Shown: positions 32,383 to 44,621 of the stretch, piece by piece
Layout: each line of letters starts with the position of its first letter
How positions within the stretch are numbered: position 1 is the first letter of the stretch
NCBI GenBank assembly: GCA_938092015.1
Contig: CALKOT010000009.1
Span: forward strand, 1 to 46,492
Reading direction: 5' to 3'
Length of the DNA: 46,492 nucleotides
DNA from: an uncultured Paracoccaceae bacterium
GTDB lineage: Bacteria > Pseudomonadota > Alphaproteobacteria > Rhodobacterales > Rhodobacteraceae
Translations under genes and position numbers: made by a program
Notes under the pieces: generated by a model
What the model saw: the letters and a program-made list of their open reading frames with translations, nothing else
What the model was told of the DNA's origin: nothing
Databases searched by the model: none

Positions 32383-32973
32383 ACGCATTGGCTGCACAGT
32401 TTGGCATTTCATCGGATCCCTCGCCGAACCAGCGGGCGTTCCTTGGTTGGCAATGCCGGTGTCGTCAGATGATGATGCGCGACAATGAAGGCAAGCCAAC
32501 AGATGCGGTGATGCCAGAAGTGACATTGGCAGGTGCGGCAGAACCGCTTGGCCACATCATCACCATAATGTCGAAAAGTCCCGCCTATTCGCTGACGCCA
32601 GAGCTTACGCATATGGCGAAGAAGACGCATGAGACAGCAAAGTGGCGCGAAGAGGCGATGAAGTTCTTTTCCGCAACCTACTACCAGAAGGCCCACGAGT
32701 TTTCTGACATCCTCACCTCAACCTTCCCCCCGGGGTCGCAAGGCGCTGCAAAGCTACGCACTGCCAAGGCTGCGACCTTATCGTTTGAGGCCTATGGTGA
32801 GCGATGGGATCTCACCTGCACGATCCACAAACTAAGCCGCCGTAACCCGCTATACTTGGCGACGATGGCGCATAATCGCTTGTTCAACCCTACGATATCG
32901 CCGGACACCGAAGTGCTCGGCTTTGAACCCGACTGGACGCAGAGCCAGCGGGCGAACTGGCAAGGAGATCTGA

Positions 32974-32981
<8 letters not shown>
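32379..32981 (+). CDS. Unknown 200-residue protein coupled to the amidase and tmm
   Basis: I do not recognise this family. It is soluble, rich in Lys/Thr, with an N-terminal [17 protein letters not shown] segment containing two closely spaced cysteines, a central helical [17 protein letters not shown], and a C-terminal region with [19 protein letters not shown]. No signal peptide or membrane segment is seen. The start overlaps the amidase stop (ATGA) and its end overlaps tmm by 8 bases, so it is tightly bound to these genes. A role in TMA oxidation or in handling its product is inferred from that coupling only. Only three cysteines are present overall, so a CxC metal site is possible but unproven. 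Confidence 0.85.
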
Positions 32982-35359
<2,378 letters not shown>

Positions 35360-35383
35360 TAGGCGATTGCGTATCTGAACAAC

Positions 35384-35411
35384 CGCCGTCCCGACATTGA
35401 TCGGGGCGGCG
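35384..35411 (+). other. Hairpin between tmoX and tmoW
   Basis: CGCCGTCCCGA (35384-35394) pairs with 35401-35411 over 11 bp with one wobble and a 6-base loop. Such hairpins after binding-protein genes commonly raise their mRNA level relative to the membrane components. No U-tract. Confidence 0.6.
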
Positions 35412-35431
35412 ACCCTATAAAGAGAGTTCAC

Positions 35432-36451
35432 ATGTCTGACGCACCCGTCATCTCAGCCCACAATGTCTGGAAGCTTTTTGGTACAGATCCAGAAGGGTAC
35501 TTGGCGAAGATGCCTCAGGGTCGGTCCTATAGCGATATTCAGGCCGACGGGTATATCGCTGGCGTCAAGGATGTCTCGGTCGAGGTCGCCAAGGGCGAAA
35601 TGCTGGTGATCATGGGCCTGTCCGGCTCTGGCAAATCCACACTGGTCCGCTGTTTTTCCCGCCTGCATGAAATCACAGGCGGCACGATTGAGGTCGATGG
35701 TCAGGACATCATGGCCCTTAACGAAAAACAGCTGATCGAGATGCGCCGGTCCAAGATGGGCATGGTGTTCCAGTCTTTTGGCCTGCTTCCGCATCGTACG
35801 GTGCTGGAGAATATCGCATTTCCGCTAGAGATGCGTGGCCAGGACAAACATGACCGCCGCGAGCGCGCTTTGGAGGTCATCAAGCTGGTCGGCCTCGATG
35901 GTCGCGAAGATTATTTCCCACGCGAACTATCCGGCGGCCAACAACAGCGCGTCGGAATCGCGCGGTCTTTGGCGATTGAGCCGGACATCTGGTTCCTGGA
36001 CGAGCCGTTCTCAGCGCTCGACCCCTTAATTCGCCGCGAAATGCAGGATGAGTTTCTGCGTCTGCAGGCGATGCTGAACAAGACCATCGTTTTCATTACA
36101 CATGACTTTGATGAAGCGCTGCGTTTGGCTGACCGCATCGCGATCATGAAGGACGGCGCGGTCGAGCAATGCGATACGCCCGACAAGATCGTGTTAAACC
36201 CTGCAACGCCCTATGTCGCCAAGTTCACCGAGGAAATCGACAAGGCGCGCGTGGTGCATGCTGGCACGCTCGCGCGCCCCGATCTAGCTGCCAATGGCGA
36301 TCCAATCCCGGCAGGCACGACGATCCATGAACTCGCCCGTCAACTCGTCGATGATGATCGCGAAGCGCTGCCGGTCGTGTCGAAAGACGGCGTCATCATT
36401 GGCGGGCTAGATCGTCGCCAAGCGCTCGACATCCTGCTTGGCGCCGCCTGA
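35432..36451 (+). CDS. tmoW: TMAO ABC transporter ATP-binding protein
   Basis: A 339-residue ProV/OpuAA-type ATPase: Walker A GLSGSGKST (about 62), Q-loop VFQSFGLLPHRTV, signature LSGGQQQR (about 168), Walker B IWFLDEPF (about 188), H-loop FITHDFDEA. A C-terminal CBS-like remainder (residues about 285-339) is shorter than in ProV. It energises TmoV. The symbol follows the usage in which TmoW is the ATPase and TmoV the permease. The stop overlaps the tmoV start (TGATG). Confidence 0.92.
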   Translation: MSDAPVISAHNVWKLFGTDPEGYLAKMPQGRSYSDIQADGYIAGVKDVSVEVAKGEMLVIMGLSGSGKSTLVRCFSRLHEITGGTIEVDGQDIMALNEKQLIEMRRSKMGMVFQSFGLLPHRTVLENIAFPLEMRGQDKHDRRERALEVIKLVGLDGREDYFPRELSGGQQQRVGIARSLAIEPDIWFLDEPFSALDPLIRREMQDEFLRLQAMLNKTIVFITHDFDEALRLADRIAIMKDGAVEQCDTPDKIVLNPATPYVAKFTEEIDKARVVHAGTLARPDLAANGDPIPAGTTIHELARQLVDDDREALPVVSKDGVIIGGLDRRQALDILLGAA

Positions 36452-38481
36452 TGGCGTTAGCGGATCAAGACCAGTCAACGCCCGTTGGCCCGGCGGGCCT
36501 CAGTGGCTCTCGGGTTGTGCAGGCGCTTCTTGTCGCCGCAATCATCCTGACGGTTCTGCGCCCCTGGCTGCCTGACGGACTTGTACGCGCGCCTGAATGG
36601 ATGCTGTTGCCCTGGCGCGACTGGATCGACACGGTTTTCCAGTACGTTACCTTCGATCTTGGCTTCATCAACGTGACCCGTTTCCTTAGTGGCGGGCTAG
36701 AATTCGTCCTCGACGCTGTCGCAAATATTCTCTACGGGCGCGCACGTTGGCCACGGTTTGAAGCTGTGCCGTGGACTGTCGTCGCCAGCATCGCCGCTGT
36801 TCTCGGCTATGCGCTCGGCGGATGGCGGTTGGCCCTTTTGACTGGCGCCACCTTCGTCTGGGCCGCTGTGGTCGGTCAGTGGAAGTGGACGATGGAGACG
36901 CTTAGCGTCGTCTTCGTCGCCGCCCCACTCGGCTTCCTTCTCGGTGGTTTGATCGGCATCTGGTGCTGGAAGTCAAAGCGAGTGGAAGAAACAGTTAAAC
37001 CGCTTCTCCTCGTCATGCAGGTATTGCCATTCTTCTCATATCTCTTGCCTGCTGTGATCTTCTTCAAGGTCGGACCAACGGCGGCGACTGTGGCGACAAT
37101 GGCCTATTCCCTGCCGCCAATGATCCTGATGACGACGATTGGTTTGAAGAAAGTCTCGCCCGAAGTAGTGGAGGCCGGAAAGATGTCCGGCTGCACCCGC
37201 TGGCAGATGCTGCGCCACGTCTACATACCCTCGGCGCGGTCCGAGATTCTGGTTGGTCTCAACCAGGTCATCATGCTGTGCTTGGCTATGGTCGTTCTGA
37301 CCGCCGCCATCGGCATGCCCGGCCTCGGCGCAAAACTGTTGGAGGCGATGGGTTCATTCAAGCTCGGCCGCGCCTTTGAGATTGGCGTCACTATCGTTCT
37401 GCTGGCGGTCGTCCTCGATCGGCTGTCAAAAGCGTGGGTTGTGAACCTGCCTGAACACTTTGAGCGGGGTACGCCTTGGTGGCGGCGCAACATATACCTT
37501 GTCATCGGCGTCACGTTATTCATCGTCTTTATCGGCTTGTCGCTTATGGTGTCCGGCATGAAGCCGCAGCCGATTGAGGATGCAGGCTTTGGCAACTGGT
37601 TCGTTGGCATCCTCGATGAAGTCCACCGGAAAGAGGCGATGTCGCAGGGCAAGGTCTATGACCGCGCGATCAAGGATTTCCTTAGTCTGGATGCCGTGAC
37701 TTCGGTGACGGGTGCTATCCGCTATTTCGTGAACGTTTATATTCTGATCCCGACAGAGCGGGCACTGCTGTTCGTACCTACGCTTGCAGTAATTTTCGCG
37801 GTCACAGCGCTGGCCTATAGACTGGGTGGCAAAGGCCCAGCCATTCTTGGCTTCGTCTTCTTCTGCATCGTCGCCCAATTCGGCTATTGGGACCGCGCGA
37901 TGTTGACCCTGCACTCGGTGTTCATGGCGGTACTTCTGGCTGTAGTGCTTGGCGCACCTCTGGCGATCTTCGCGTCGCGGTCCGAAAAGCGGGCTAAGCG
38001 CACGATCCTGCTATGCGATACATTCCAGACCTTTCCGTCCTATGTCTACCTCCTGCCGGCCATCATGCTGTTCGGTATTTCGCCGGTGACCGTCATCCTG
38101 TCGATCCTGATCTATACGATGGTTCCGATCGTTAGATACACCTTGGAAGGCCTGCGCGGCGTGCCGCCTGAGCTGACAGAGGCGGCGGATATGTCAGGCG
38201 CCACCCGTTGGCAGAAGCTGACGCAGGTTCAGTTTCCCCTGGCGATGCCCACCATTGCGGTCGGGGTAAATCAGGCGCTGGTATTCGCATTCTTCATGGT
38301 CATCATCGCCGAGTTTATCGGAACCCGCGATATCGGTCAGGAAATGCGCCGCACCATGGCGGGGACAGAGCTGGGTTGGAACTTCGTTCTTGGCTTCTCG
38401 GTCGTCTTCATGGCGTTAACCTTCGACATTGCGATCAACGCATGGGCCGAAAAACGCCGCAAACTGCTGGGGCTTGCGTGA
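36451..38481 (+). CDS. tmoV: TMAO ABC transporter permease, tandem double-length
   Basis: A 676-residue inner-membrane protein made of two ProW/OpuAB-like permease units in tandem. Each carries a coupling loop with the EAA-like pattern: VVEAGKMSGCTRWQMLRHV (about 230) and LTEAADMSGATRWQKLTQV (about 575). A helix-rich middle segment joins them. One chain can thus form the whole pore with two TmoW. Double-length permeases are known for TMAO systems of this group. Its start and end overlap the flanking genes by one base each (TGATG), showing tight coupling. Confidence 0.92.
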   Translation: MALADQDQSTPVGPAGLSGSRVVQALLVAAIILTVLRPWLPDGLVRAPEWMLLPWRDWIDTVFQYVTFDLGFINVTRFLSGGLEFVLDAVANILYGRARWPRFEAVPWTVVASIAAVLGYALGGWRLALLTGATFVWAAVVGQWKWTMETLSVVFVAAPLGFLLGGLIGIWCWKSKRVEETVKPLLLVMQVLPFFSYLLPAVIFFKVGPTAATVATMAYSLPPMILMTTIGLKKVSPEVVEAGKMSGCTRWQMLRHVYIPSARSEILVGLNQVIMLCLAMVVLTAAIGMPGLGAKLLEAMGSFKLGRAFEIGVTIVLLAVVLDRLSKAWVVNLPEHFERGTPWWRRNIYLVIGVTLFIVFIGLSLMVSGMKPQPIEDAGFGNWFVGILDEVHRKEAMSQGKVYDRAIKDFLSLDAVTSVTGAIRYFVNVYILIPTERALLFVPTLAVIFAVTALAYRLGGKGPAILGFVFFCIVAQFGYWDRAMLTLHSVFMAVLLAVVLGAPLAIFASRSEKRAKRTILLCDTFQTFPSYVYLLPAIMLFGISPVTVILSILIYTMVPIVRYTLEGLRGVPPELTEAADMSGATRWQKLTQVQFPLAMPTIAVGVNQALVFAFFMVIIAEFIGTRDIGQEMRRTMAGTELGWNFVLGFSVVFMALTFDIAINAWAEKRRKLLGLA

Positions 38482-40877
38482 TGGGCGTCAAACCAATCTT
38501 CGAAACCCCGTATGAGCGGGCAGGGATCATCACCCCTGGCTTGCCGATCCTGCCCCATGGCGTTGAACGTCATCCCGTGCCCGGCGGCGGCAGTCGCGCT
38601 GTGCCGATCGAAAAGGGTGACGAGTTCAGCGTGATGGACCGCGAGGGCCTGCAGCCTTGTGAGATCGTCTTCTTCGCGCCTGACGGAACCTCTGACGCTG
38701 GCATGATTGGCGCGAAAGGGCAGGGCGAAGCCAAGGGATTGGAACGCGCGCTGTCCTGGGGCGACGCCTCGGGTCGCCGCGTTCAGGCCGCGCTTGAAAA
38801 GTCAGGCTTTGATCTTGGCAAGGCGGACGCCGTCAAAGTGTTCGATGGCGCTTCGCGTCCCGGGGATATGGAGACATTCCACGCTGCGACAGACGGCCTG
38901 CTGATTGTCTGCGCCCCAGGTGGCCCGATGATACCTGAGGCGCAGGACGCGCCGACTGAAATCATCCTCTACATCCGCCGTGCCAACCCGTCTGAAGGCA
39001 AGGGCGGCATGGCCCCGCCAGACCCGCTGGCCGATCCGTTGCAGGACATGAACATTCAGCCCGGCCACGCAACCGCATATGAAGTAAAAGCAGGCCAGTA
39101 CATCCAGATTCTTGATGTACAGGGCAGAGAATGTTCTGACTTTCAGGCGTTTTCGATGCGTGCGCTTGACAACGGCGATGAGCGGGAAATCGACCCTACG
39201 ACCACGCGTAGTCTGATGGGTAGTCTTTATCCGGCGCCCGGCATTTTCTCGAAGTACTGGACAGTTGATCACGAACCGCTGGTTGAAATCATTCAGGACA
39301 CATGCGGGCGCCATGACACGTTCGGCCTCGCCTGCACCCAGCGCTACTACGACGACCTCGGCTATCCCGGCCATGTGAATTGCTCGGACAATATGAACCG
39401 TGATCTGGCGCGGTTTAACGTCCGCCCGCGTGGCGGTTGGCCTGCAATCAATTTCTTTTTCAACACGATGCTCGACGACGCAAACGCCATCGGGATGGAT
39501 GATCCGTGGTCACGCCCGGGCGATTATGTGCTGGTGAAGGCGCTGACCGATCTGGTGGTGATATCCTCAGCCTGTCCATGCGACATCGACCCCGCAAATG
39601 GCTGGAACCCGACCGATATTCAGGTGCGGGTTTATGACAAAGACGAAGACTTCAAGCGCTCCATCGGCTGGCGCAAATCGGCGGAGGCTGACTTGGAAGA
39701 CACTAAAGAAACCGGGTTCCACAACTGTTTCGCGCGGCATACCCGCGACTTTGTGGAATACAATGGCTACTGGCTGGGCAACACGATGCATAGCCACGGG
39801 ACCATTGCAGAATACTGGGGCTGTCGCGAAAAGGCGGCGATCATGGATCTCAGCCCCCTGCGCAAGTTTGAGGTGACCGGCCCGGACGCCGAAGAACTGA
39901 TGCAGATGGCTGTCACCCGGAATATGAAAAAGCTTTCGGTTGGGCAGGTCGTTTACACCGCGATGTGCTACGAGCATGGCGGCATGATCGACGACGGTAC
40001 AGTGTTCCGGCTGGGTGAGACGAACTTCCGCTGGATTGGCGGCAATGACACGGGCGGTCTGTGGCTGCGCGAATTGGCTGAGAAGAACGGTCTGAACGCT
40101 TGGGTTAAATCCTCAACCGATCAGCTGTGTAACGTCGCCGTTCAAGGGCCACTGTCACGCGATATTCTGAAAGAGGTTGTCTGGACGCCGCCGGCCCAAC
40201 CAACGCTGGAAGAACTTGGCTGGTTCCGCTTCACCATCGCCCGTCTTGGCGACTTCCATGGGCCGCCCATCGTCGTCTCGCGCACCGGATATTCGGGTGA
40301 ACTTGGCTATGAAGTGTTCTGTCATCCGAAAGACGCGGAAACCGTGTTTGATGCGATCTGGAATGTCGGTGAGCCAATGGGCATGGTTCCCCTCGGCCTT
40401 GCTGCCTTGGATATCCTGCGCGTGGAATCCGGGCTGATTTTCGCCAACTATGAGTTTTCGGATCAGACCAACCCGTTTGAAGCAGGGATTGGGTTCACTG
40501 TTCCGCTGAAAACGCAGGAAGACGATTTCATCGGTCGCAAAGCCATAGAAGAGCGTAAGGCGCATCCACAGAAGAAACTGGTGGGCTTGGACCTTGAAGG
40601 CGGACTTGTGCCCAGCACAGGCGACTGCATCCGGGTTGGCAGGGCACAGGTGGGCGAGATTACTTCGGCTTACAAATCGCCTATTCTGGGCAAGGTCATT
40701 GCACTTGCACGCATGGATGTGACGCATGCGGATGAGGGAACTGCGGTTGAGGTTGGACAACTCGACGGCATGCAAAAGCGGCTGAAGGCGACCGTCGTCA
40801 AATTCCCGCATTTCGACCCAACGAAAGAGCGGGTGAAGGGCAATTATGGCGAGGTTGCAGCGTCTAGTGGCGGATGA
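38481..40877 (+). CDS. tdm: TMAO demethylase
   Basis: 798 residues. Tdm splits TMAO to dimethylamine and formaldehyde, with the formaldehyde captured on tetrahydrofolate by the C-terminal domain. The N-terminal DUF1989-type domain has Cys285, Cys301, Cys365 and Cys367. They fall at a constant +22 offset from Cys263, 279, 343 and 345 as I recall for Methylocella silvestris Tdm, where the last three bind zinc. From about residue 430, a GcvT-like tetrahydrofolate domain is seen (RTGYSGELGYEVFCHP, NPFEAGIGFTVPL). ATG 38481 overlaps the tmoV stop; the frame is open to 38208 but inside tmoV. The 3' end overlaps a convergent gene by 14 bases. Confidence 0.95.
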   Translation: MGVKPIFETPYERAGIITPGLPILPHGVERHPVPGGGSRAVPIEKGDEFSVMDREGLQPCEIVFFAPDGTSDAGMIGAKGQGEAKGLERALSWGDASGRRVQAALEKSGFDLGKADAVKVFDGASRPGDMETFHAATDGLLIVCAPGGPMIPEAQDAPTEIILYIRRANPSEGKGGMAPPDPLADPLQDMNIQPGHATAYEVKAGQYIQILDVQGRECSDFQAFSMRALDNGDEREIDPTTTRSLMGSLYPAPGIFSKYWTVDHEPLVEIIQDTCGRHDTFGLACTQRYYDDLGYPGHVNCSDNMNRDLARFNVRPRGGWPAINFFFNTMLDDANAIGMDDPWSRPGDYVLVKALTDLVVISSACPCDIDPANGWNPTDIQVRVYDKDEDFKRSIGWRKSAEADLEDTKETGFHNCFARHTRDFVEYNGYWLGNTMHSHGTIAEYWGCREKAAIMDLSPLRKFEVTGPDAEELMQMAVTRNMKKLSVGQVVYTAMCYEHGGMIDDGTVFRLGETNFRWIGGNDTGGLWLRELAEKNGLNAWVKSSTDQLCNVAVQGPLSRDILKEVVWTPPAQPTLEELGWFRFTIARLGDFHGPPIVVSRTGYSGELGYEVFCHPKDAETVFDAIWNVGEPMGMVPLGLAALDILRVESGLIFANYEFSDQTNPFEAGIGFTVPLKTQEDDFIGRKAIEERKAHPQKKLVGLDLEGGLVPSTGDCIRVGRAQVGEITSAYKSPILGKVIALARMDVTHADEGTAVEVGQLDGMQKRLKATVVKFPHFDPTKERVKGNYGEVAASSGG

Positions 40878-41307
40878 AACGCGCCTCTAAATTCTCGTGC
40901 TCGATTACAGCCGCAACCGCATTCAGGTCCACCAGGCCGAGAAAGAACACGACGCATAAACTAAGCGCGGCGACTGACATGAAAACCCGCGGCGTCGGCG
41001 TATCGCTGTAGTCGACAATCAGCGTTGTATCGATCAGGATAAGCAAGATGTTTAGAGCGAAGAAAATCCCTGTCAAATTTTGCAACCATTCTGAACCTGC
41101 CTCAGAAATAAAATGCGAAGCGCCAGCCACATAGGCGGCAAGCGCAAGAAGGTTGAAAGCGACGGATCGACCCTCGCTTGAACCTTTTATCATCGTACCA
41201 AAGATCGAAAAACACCAGCGCGACGCTAGCAAAACCAGCATGATCGTGGCCCAATTCGCCGCCACAATTAGACGAAATGTTTCTATGTCAGATAGTACAT
41301 TCTGCAT
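40864..41307 (-). CDS. Small membrane protein of unknown function, about four transmembrane segments
   Basis: 147 residues with four hydrophobic segments (about 15-35, 52-68, 75-98, 112-135) and short polar loops (IKGSSEGRS, DYSDTPTPRV). No recognisable motif. ATG 41307 with GGGGTG upstream is chosen over an in-frame start at 41340, whose extra residues (MCECKCMWG) look non-coding. The gene is convergent with tdm and their 3' ends overlap by 14 bases. It is divergent from the FAD oxidoreductase at 41554, and that gap holds an inverted repeat. Confidence 0.75.
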   Translation of the reverse strand: MQNVLSDIETFRLIVAANWATIMLVLLASRWCFSIFGTMIKGSSEGRSVAFNLLALAAYVAGASHFISEAGSEWLQNLTGIFFALNILLILIDTTLIVDYSDTPTPRVFMSVAALSLCVVFFLGLVDLNAVAAVIEHENLEARFIRH

Positions 41308-41375
41308 AGGTACACCCCACATACACTTACACTCACACACTAACTTCTGGCAGCTAAATATGGCGAATCTCTGGT

Positions 41376-41390
41376 CTTAATCACATTAAG
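41376..41390. promoter_or_regulatory. Inverted repeat CTTAAT-CAC-ATTAAG, candidate operator
   Basis: Perfect 6-bp arms at 41376-41381 and 41385-41390 around CAC, in the 246-base divergent gap. About 160 bases upstream of the FAD gene and 70 bases upstream of the membrane-protein gene. No regulator gene is adjacent. Confidence 0.35.
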
Positions 41391-41553
41391 GGTCGTCGGA
41401 TTGCCGTTGTATGGGGTATCCCTGCGCGGGGATGGCAACGCCCTGGGGACTTGATTGGTGGCGCGAAAGAACGGGCAAAAGACGCTTGTTGATCGCACCC
41501 TAGCCCTTGCGGAAGGCTGGCGCTGAGATTCGCTTCACGGCAGACTACGCGCC

Positions 41554-42849
41554 ATGAAACTCACAACTACGCCTTACTGGTGGGAAGACCGGCCGCCTGC
41601 GCCAGACCTCACGCCACAGCCGCCTGAAAAAACCGACCTATTGGTGATAGGGGCTGGCTACACAGGCCTTTCCGCCGCCATCGCTGCGCATGATGCAGGC
41701 GCGAATGTCACCATCGTTGAGGCTGACCAACCGGGCATCGGCGCCTCAACCCGCAATGGAGGTATGTTCGGCGCGCATCCGCGGCTTAGCCTGGCGCGCC
41801 TGACGAAACTGTATGGTCAGGAAACGGCTGAAGGTGTTTTCAGTGAAGCGACGCCTGCACTGAACTTTGTCCGTGATTTGCAGATCCGTGAAAACATCGA
41901 CTGCGACTTTCAGCAATCAGGTCGTATTGTGATGGCCTGGGAGCGTAAGGACTTTGATGGGTTGAAGAAACTGGCTGAAGAGCTGTCATCGACTTCAGTC
42001 AAAGCCGAGATCATCGAAAAGGCGGACCTGGGGAATGAGGTTGGAACCAATCTCTATTATGGCGGCATCCTCATGCCGCAGCATGGTTCGCTTCAGCCCC
42101 GGAAGTTTCATGATGGGTTGCTGAACGCTGCCTTGAAACGCGGTGTTGCGATTGTCGGTGAATGTCGCGTCAACAGTCTTGAGAGAGTTGGGGGCGGCTA
42201 CCTCGCCAAGACTGCCAAAGGTGAGGTGCGGGCTGATAAAATCATTCTGGCGACAAACGGTTACACCGACAAATCCTTCCCTTGGCACAACCGCCGCGTT
42301 TTTCCGCTGCCTAGTTACCTGATTGCGACCGAACCGCTGTCGCCTAACTTTCTTAGCCAGCTCGCGCCCGGCAGGCGTATGATGGTGGAAACGCGTGCGC
42401 GGCACTCCTACTACCGTGTTTCGCCAGACGGCACGCGGCTGTTGTTCGGCGGCAGAGCGGCGATGAAGCCGATTGAAATTCATAAGGCCGCTGCGCGCTT
42501 GGCCGCCACGATGGCTGAGGTTTGGCCAGAAACAAAGGGCGTAAAGCTGGCCCACGCCTGGACCGGCAACACCGGGTATGCCTTCAACCACATGCCTGAA
42601 GTCGGTCAGATCGACGGGCTGCACTATGCCATGGGCTTTTCAGGGTCAGGCACCGTCATGGCGCCGTATCTTGGCGCCAAGGCAGGGTGGCAGGCGGTTG
42701 GCGACCCCCGTGGGCAAACGGCATATTTGGGCACCCGCCTCAGAACCCATTGGCTGCACCCGGGCGGCAAGCCGTATTTCTTGCAGGCTGCCGACCTATG
42801 GTATCAGTACGCGGTCGATACGGCGCAGAACATCAAGGCGCGATTGTAA
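41554..42849 (+). CDS. FAD-dependent DAO-family oxidoreductase, PuuB/OrdL-like
   Basis: 431 residues. It starts like gamma-glutamylputrescine-oxidase-type proteins (TPYWWEDRP) before the FAD loop LLVIGAGYTGLSAA (about 30) and ASTRNGGMFGAHPR (about 64). A Gly-rich FAD-contact segment WTGNTGYAFNHMPEVGQIDG and GFSGSGTVMAPYLGAKAG lie near the C-terminus. It would oxidise a secondary amine such as an N-substituted amino acid. The substrate is unknown; the location just past tdm permits a role in N-methyl amine breakdown. It stands alone and is convergent with the TPR gene (3 bases apart). Confidence 0.85.
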   Translation: MKLTTTPYWWEDRPPAPDLTPQPPEKTDLLVIGAGYTGLSAAIAAHDAGANVTIVEADQPGIGASTRNGGMFGAHPRLSLARLTKLYGQETAEGVFSEATPALNFVRDLQIRENIDCDFQQSGRIVMAWERKDFDGLKKLAEELSSTSVKAEIIEKADLGNEVGTNLYYGGILMPQHGSLQPRKFHDGLLNAALKRGVAIVGECRVNSLERVGGGYLAKTAKGEVRADKIILATNGYTDKSFPWHNRRVFPLPSYLIATEPLSPNFLSQLAPGRRMMVETRARHSYYRVSPDGTRLLFGGRAAMKPIEIHKAAARLAATMAEVWPETKGVKLAHAWTGNTGYAFNHMPEVGQIDGLHYAMGFSGSGTVMAPYLGAKAGWQAVGDPRGQTAYLGTRLRTHWLHPGGKPYFLQAADLWYQYAVDTAQNIKARL

Positions 42850-42852
42850 GTG

Positions 42853-44523
42853 TCACTCTGCCGCAACAGCCTGCATCGCCGCTTGCGCACAGTGACAGGA
42901 TGCGCCCACTGGAATGTCTGAGCGGGATTGCGCCAACATCAGCCGCTGCCGGATCATCTTCGCCTCAGCCGTGTCCCCGGCGCCACGTTGCGTCAGACAT
43001 TCATCAAGGCCTTTCAGGCTCCAGATATTATCGGGATGGATGCAGGCGCGAGGCAGGTCGCCTGCCAGACCAAGGTCTTCACGGTACGCCTGTTCCGCTT
43101 CTTCGATGCGACCCTGTTCCAACGACAATGCGCCTAGTGCATGGCGAACGGGCTGCATCCAGCCCCAAGGTTCATCATAGGGCAGGCCATCTTCCAGCTC
43201 GATCGCCTTGCGAAGATGGGCGAAGGCAATGTCGTGATTGCCTTTGCGGTACTCCAACTCTCCATCCAGCATTTGCTCAGCAATCGCCAACAGGTCGAGG
43301 CAACTGCAGTTATGCATATAACGGCTTTCCTGAACCCTGCCGCGCGCGGCGATGAAATTAGCGCGCTCTGCCTCTGCCTCTGCTACTTCGCTAAGGGCCG
43401 AATGCGCCACGGCCTTGGCGTAGTGCATGACCGCCGTCGTGTGGGAATACAGCACCGGATCATCCGGCAGCGTATCGGCGATGATATCGTGCCACCGGCC
43501 AAACCTGATCTGCACATGGGTTTTGGTTGAGATGTAGCTTTCCAGAAAATCCGCCATTGGCGGGCTTTCGGCCTTCAGCAGGTCAACCGGGATCTCATCG
43601 ACAATATCCACTGCAGCCGCCATGGCAGGCGCATACTGTCCGAGGAGCGATGCGCCGCAGATGGCGAAATGGTAGTTGTGAATCCGATAGGCGGTGTAAA
43701 AATTCATCCGACCTTGCTGCTCAGCAATCTTCAGGTCGGCCTCGATCCCCTTCAGGTTCCAATGCAGCGTATCGCGATACTCACCGCATTGTACGTCAAT
43801 ATGGGTTGGCATGTGGATCAGATGGCCTGCATCAGGCACCAGCTCACGCAGGCAGTCGCCTGCCATCAGCGCCTTTTCTGGCGTTGGCGACATTTCCATC
43901 AGGTGAACATAGAGGTGCAGGATACCGGGATGGGCCTGACCCTCTGCTGTTTCGGTAAAGCGTTCCAGCACTGCCTGCGCTTCAGCTGTTCCAGCGCCCT
44001 CGGCCGCGATGTTCCTTTTGATGTCCCACATTTTCCACGGTGTCTGGTTCAGGATCGATTCCGCATAAAACGTCGCGATTTCAATATCGTTGGGATGCGC
44101 TGCATAGACCGCCTTCATTGCTGCCGCGAAATCATCATTCCACGGCGCCTGTTCTTCAATTGGATCTTGCTGCGGATAGCGCGCGGTCAAAGCTTCGATC
44201 AGCGCACGCTCAGGCGCTGTGACTTTGCCTGCCAATGCCAGGGCTGACTGGGTGTGGCTGTAAGCTGCGCCAAGGGACTTTTCCTTGGTCGCAGGGTCCA
44301 TCATCCACCATTCGAAATTGTAATTTGGACCGTTGGCATACGCGAAGCCCCAATGCGCCATCGCACATTCTGGGTCATGCTCAAGCGCCTTGCGATAACA
44401 GTCGAGCGCGAGTTCGTGGTTGTAGGAATATGTCCAGACCAGCCCGCGGTCGAACCATAACTGCGCGTCGGCTGAAGTGGTGGTAATCTTGCGCGAATAA
44501 ACGTCGATATCGAAGTATTCCAT
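42853..44523 (-). CDS. Tetratricopeptide-repeat protein of unknown function
   Basis: 556 residues of soluble helical repeats. TPR signatures include LALDCYRKALEHDPECAMAH (about 37-56) and further repeats in the C-terminal 150 residues (AIELEDG, LSLEQGRIEEAEQAYREDLG). The middle (about 150-350) is rich in His and Trp. A Cys pair occurs near the end (GASCHCAQ). No signal peptide is seen. The ATG follows AGGAG. The gene lies about 100 bases downstream of the RraA-like gene on the same strand. It resembles TPR proteins annotated only by their repeats; a scaffold role is all that can be said. Confidence 0.82.
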   Translation of the reverse strand: MEYFDIDVYSRKITTTSADAQLWFDRGLVWTYSYNHELALDCYRKALEHDPECAMAHWGFAYANGPNYNFEWWMMDPATKEKSLGAAYSHTQSALALAGKVTAPERALIEALTARYPQQDPIEEQAPWNDDFAAAMKAVYAAHPNDIEIATFYAESILNQTPWKMWDIKRNIAAEGAGTAEAQAVLERFTETAEGQAHPGILHLYVHLMEMSPTPEKALMAGDCLRELVPDAGHLIHMPTHIDVQCGEYRDTLHWNLKGIEADLKIAEQQGRMNFYTAYRIHNYHFAICGASLLGQYAPAMAAAVDIVDEIPVDLLKAESPPMADFLESYISTKTHVQIRFGRWHDIIADTLPDDPVLYSHTTAVMHYAKAVAHSALSEVAEAEAERANFIAARGRVQESRYMHNCSCLDLLAIAEQMLDGELEYRKGNHDIAFAHLRKAIELEDGLPYDEPWGWMQPVRHALGALSLEQGRIEEAEQAYREDLGLAGDLPRACIHPDNIWSLKGLDECLTQRGAGDTAEAKMIRQRLMLAQSRSDIPVGASCHCAQAAMQAVAAE

Positions 44524-44621
44524 AATCGGTCGCTCCTAAAAATGACGTGCTTGTGCTGTCCTACCAGAACTTCAAAGCCCGGATGGGGTGTTTCCAAATT
44601 GTCACCAGAGGCAGGCCAAGA

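Noticed and set aside
38208-38480. Upstream extension of the tdm frame by 91 codons
   Set aside because: It lies inside the tmoV coding region, and the Cys spacing and length of Tdm fit the ATG at 38481.
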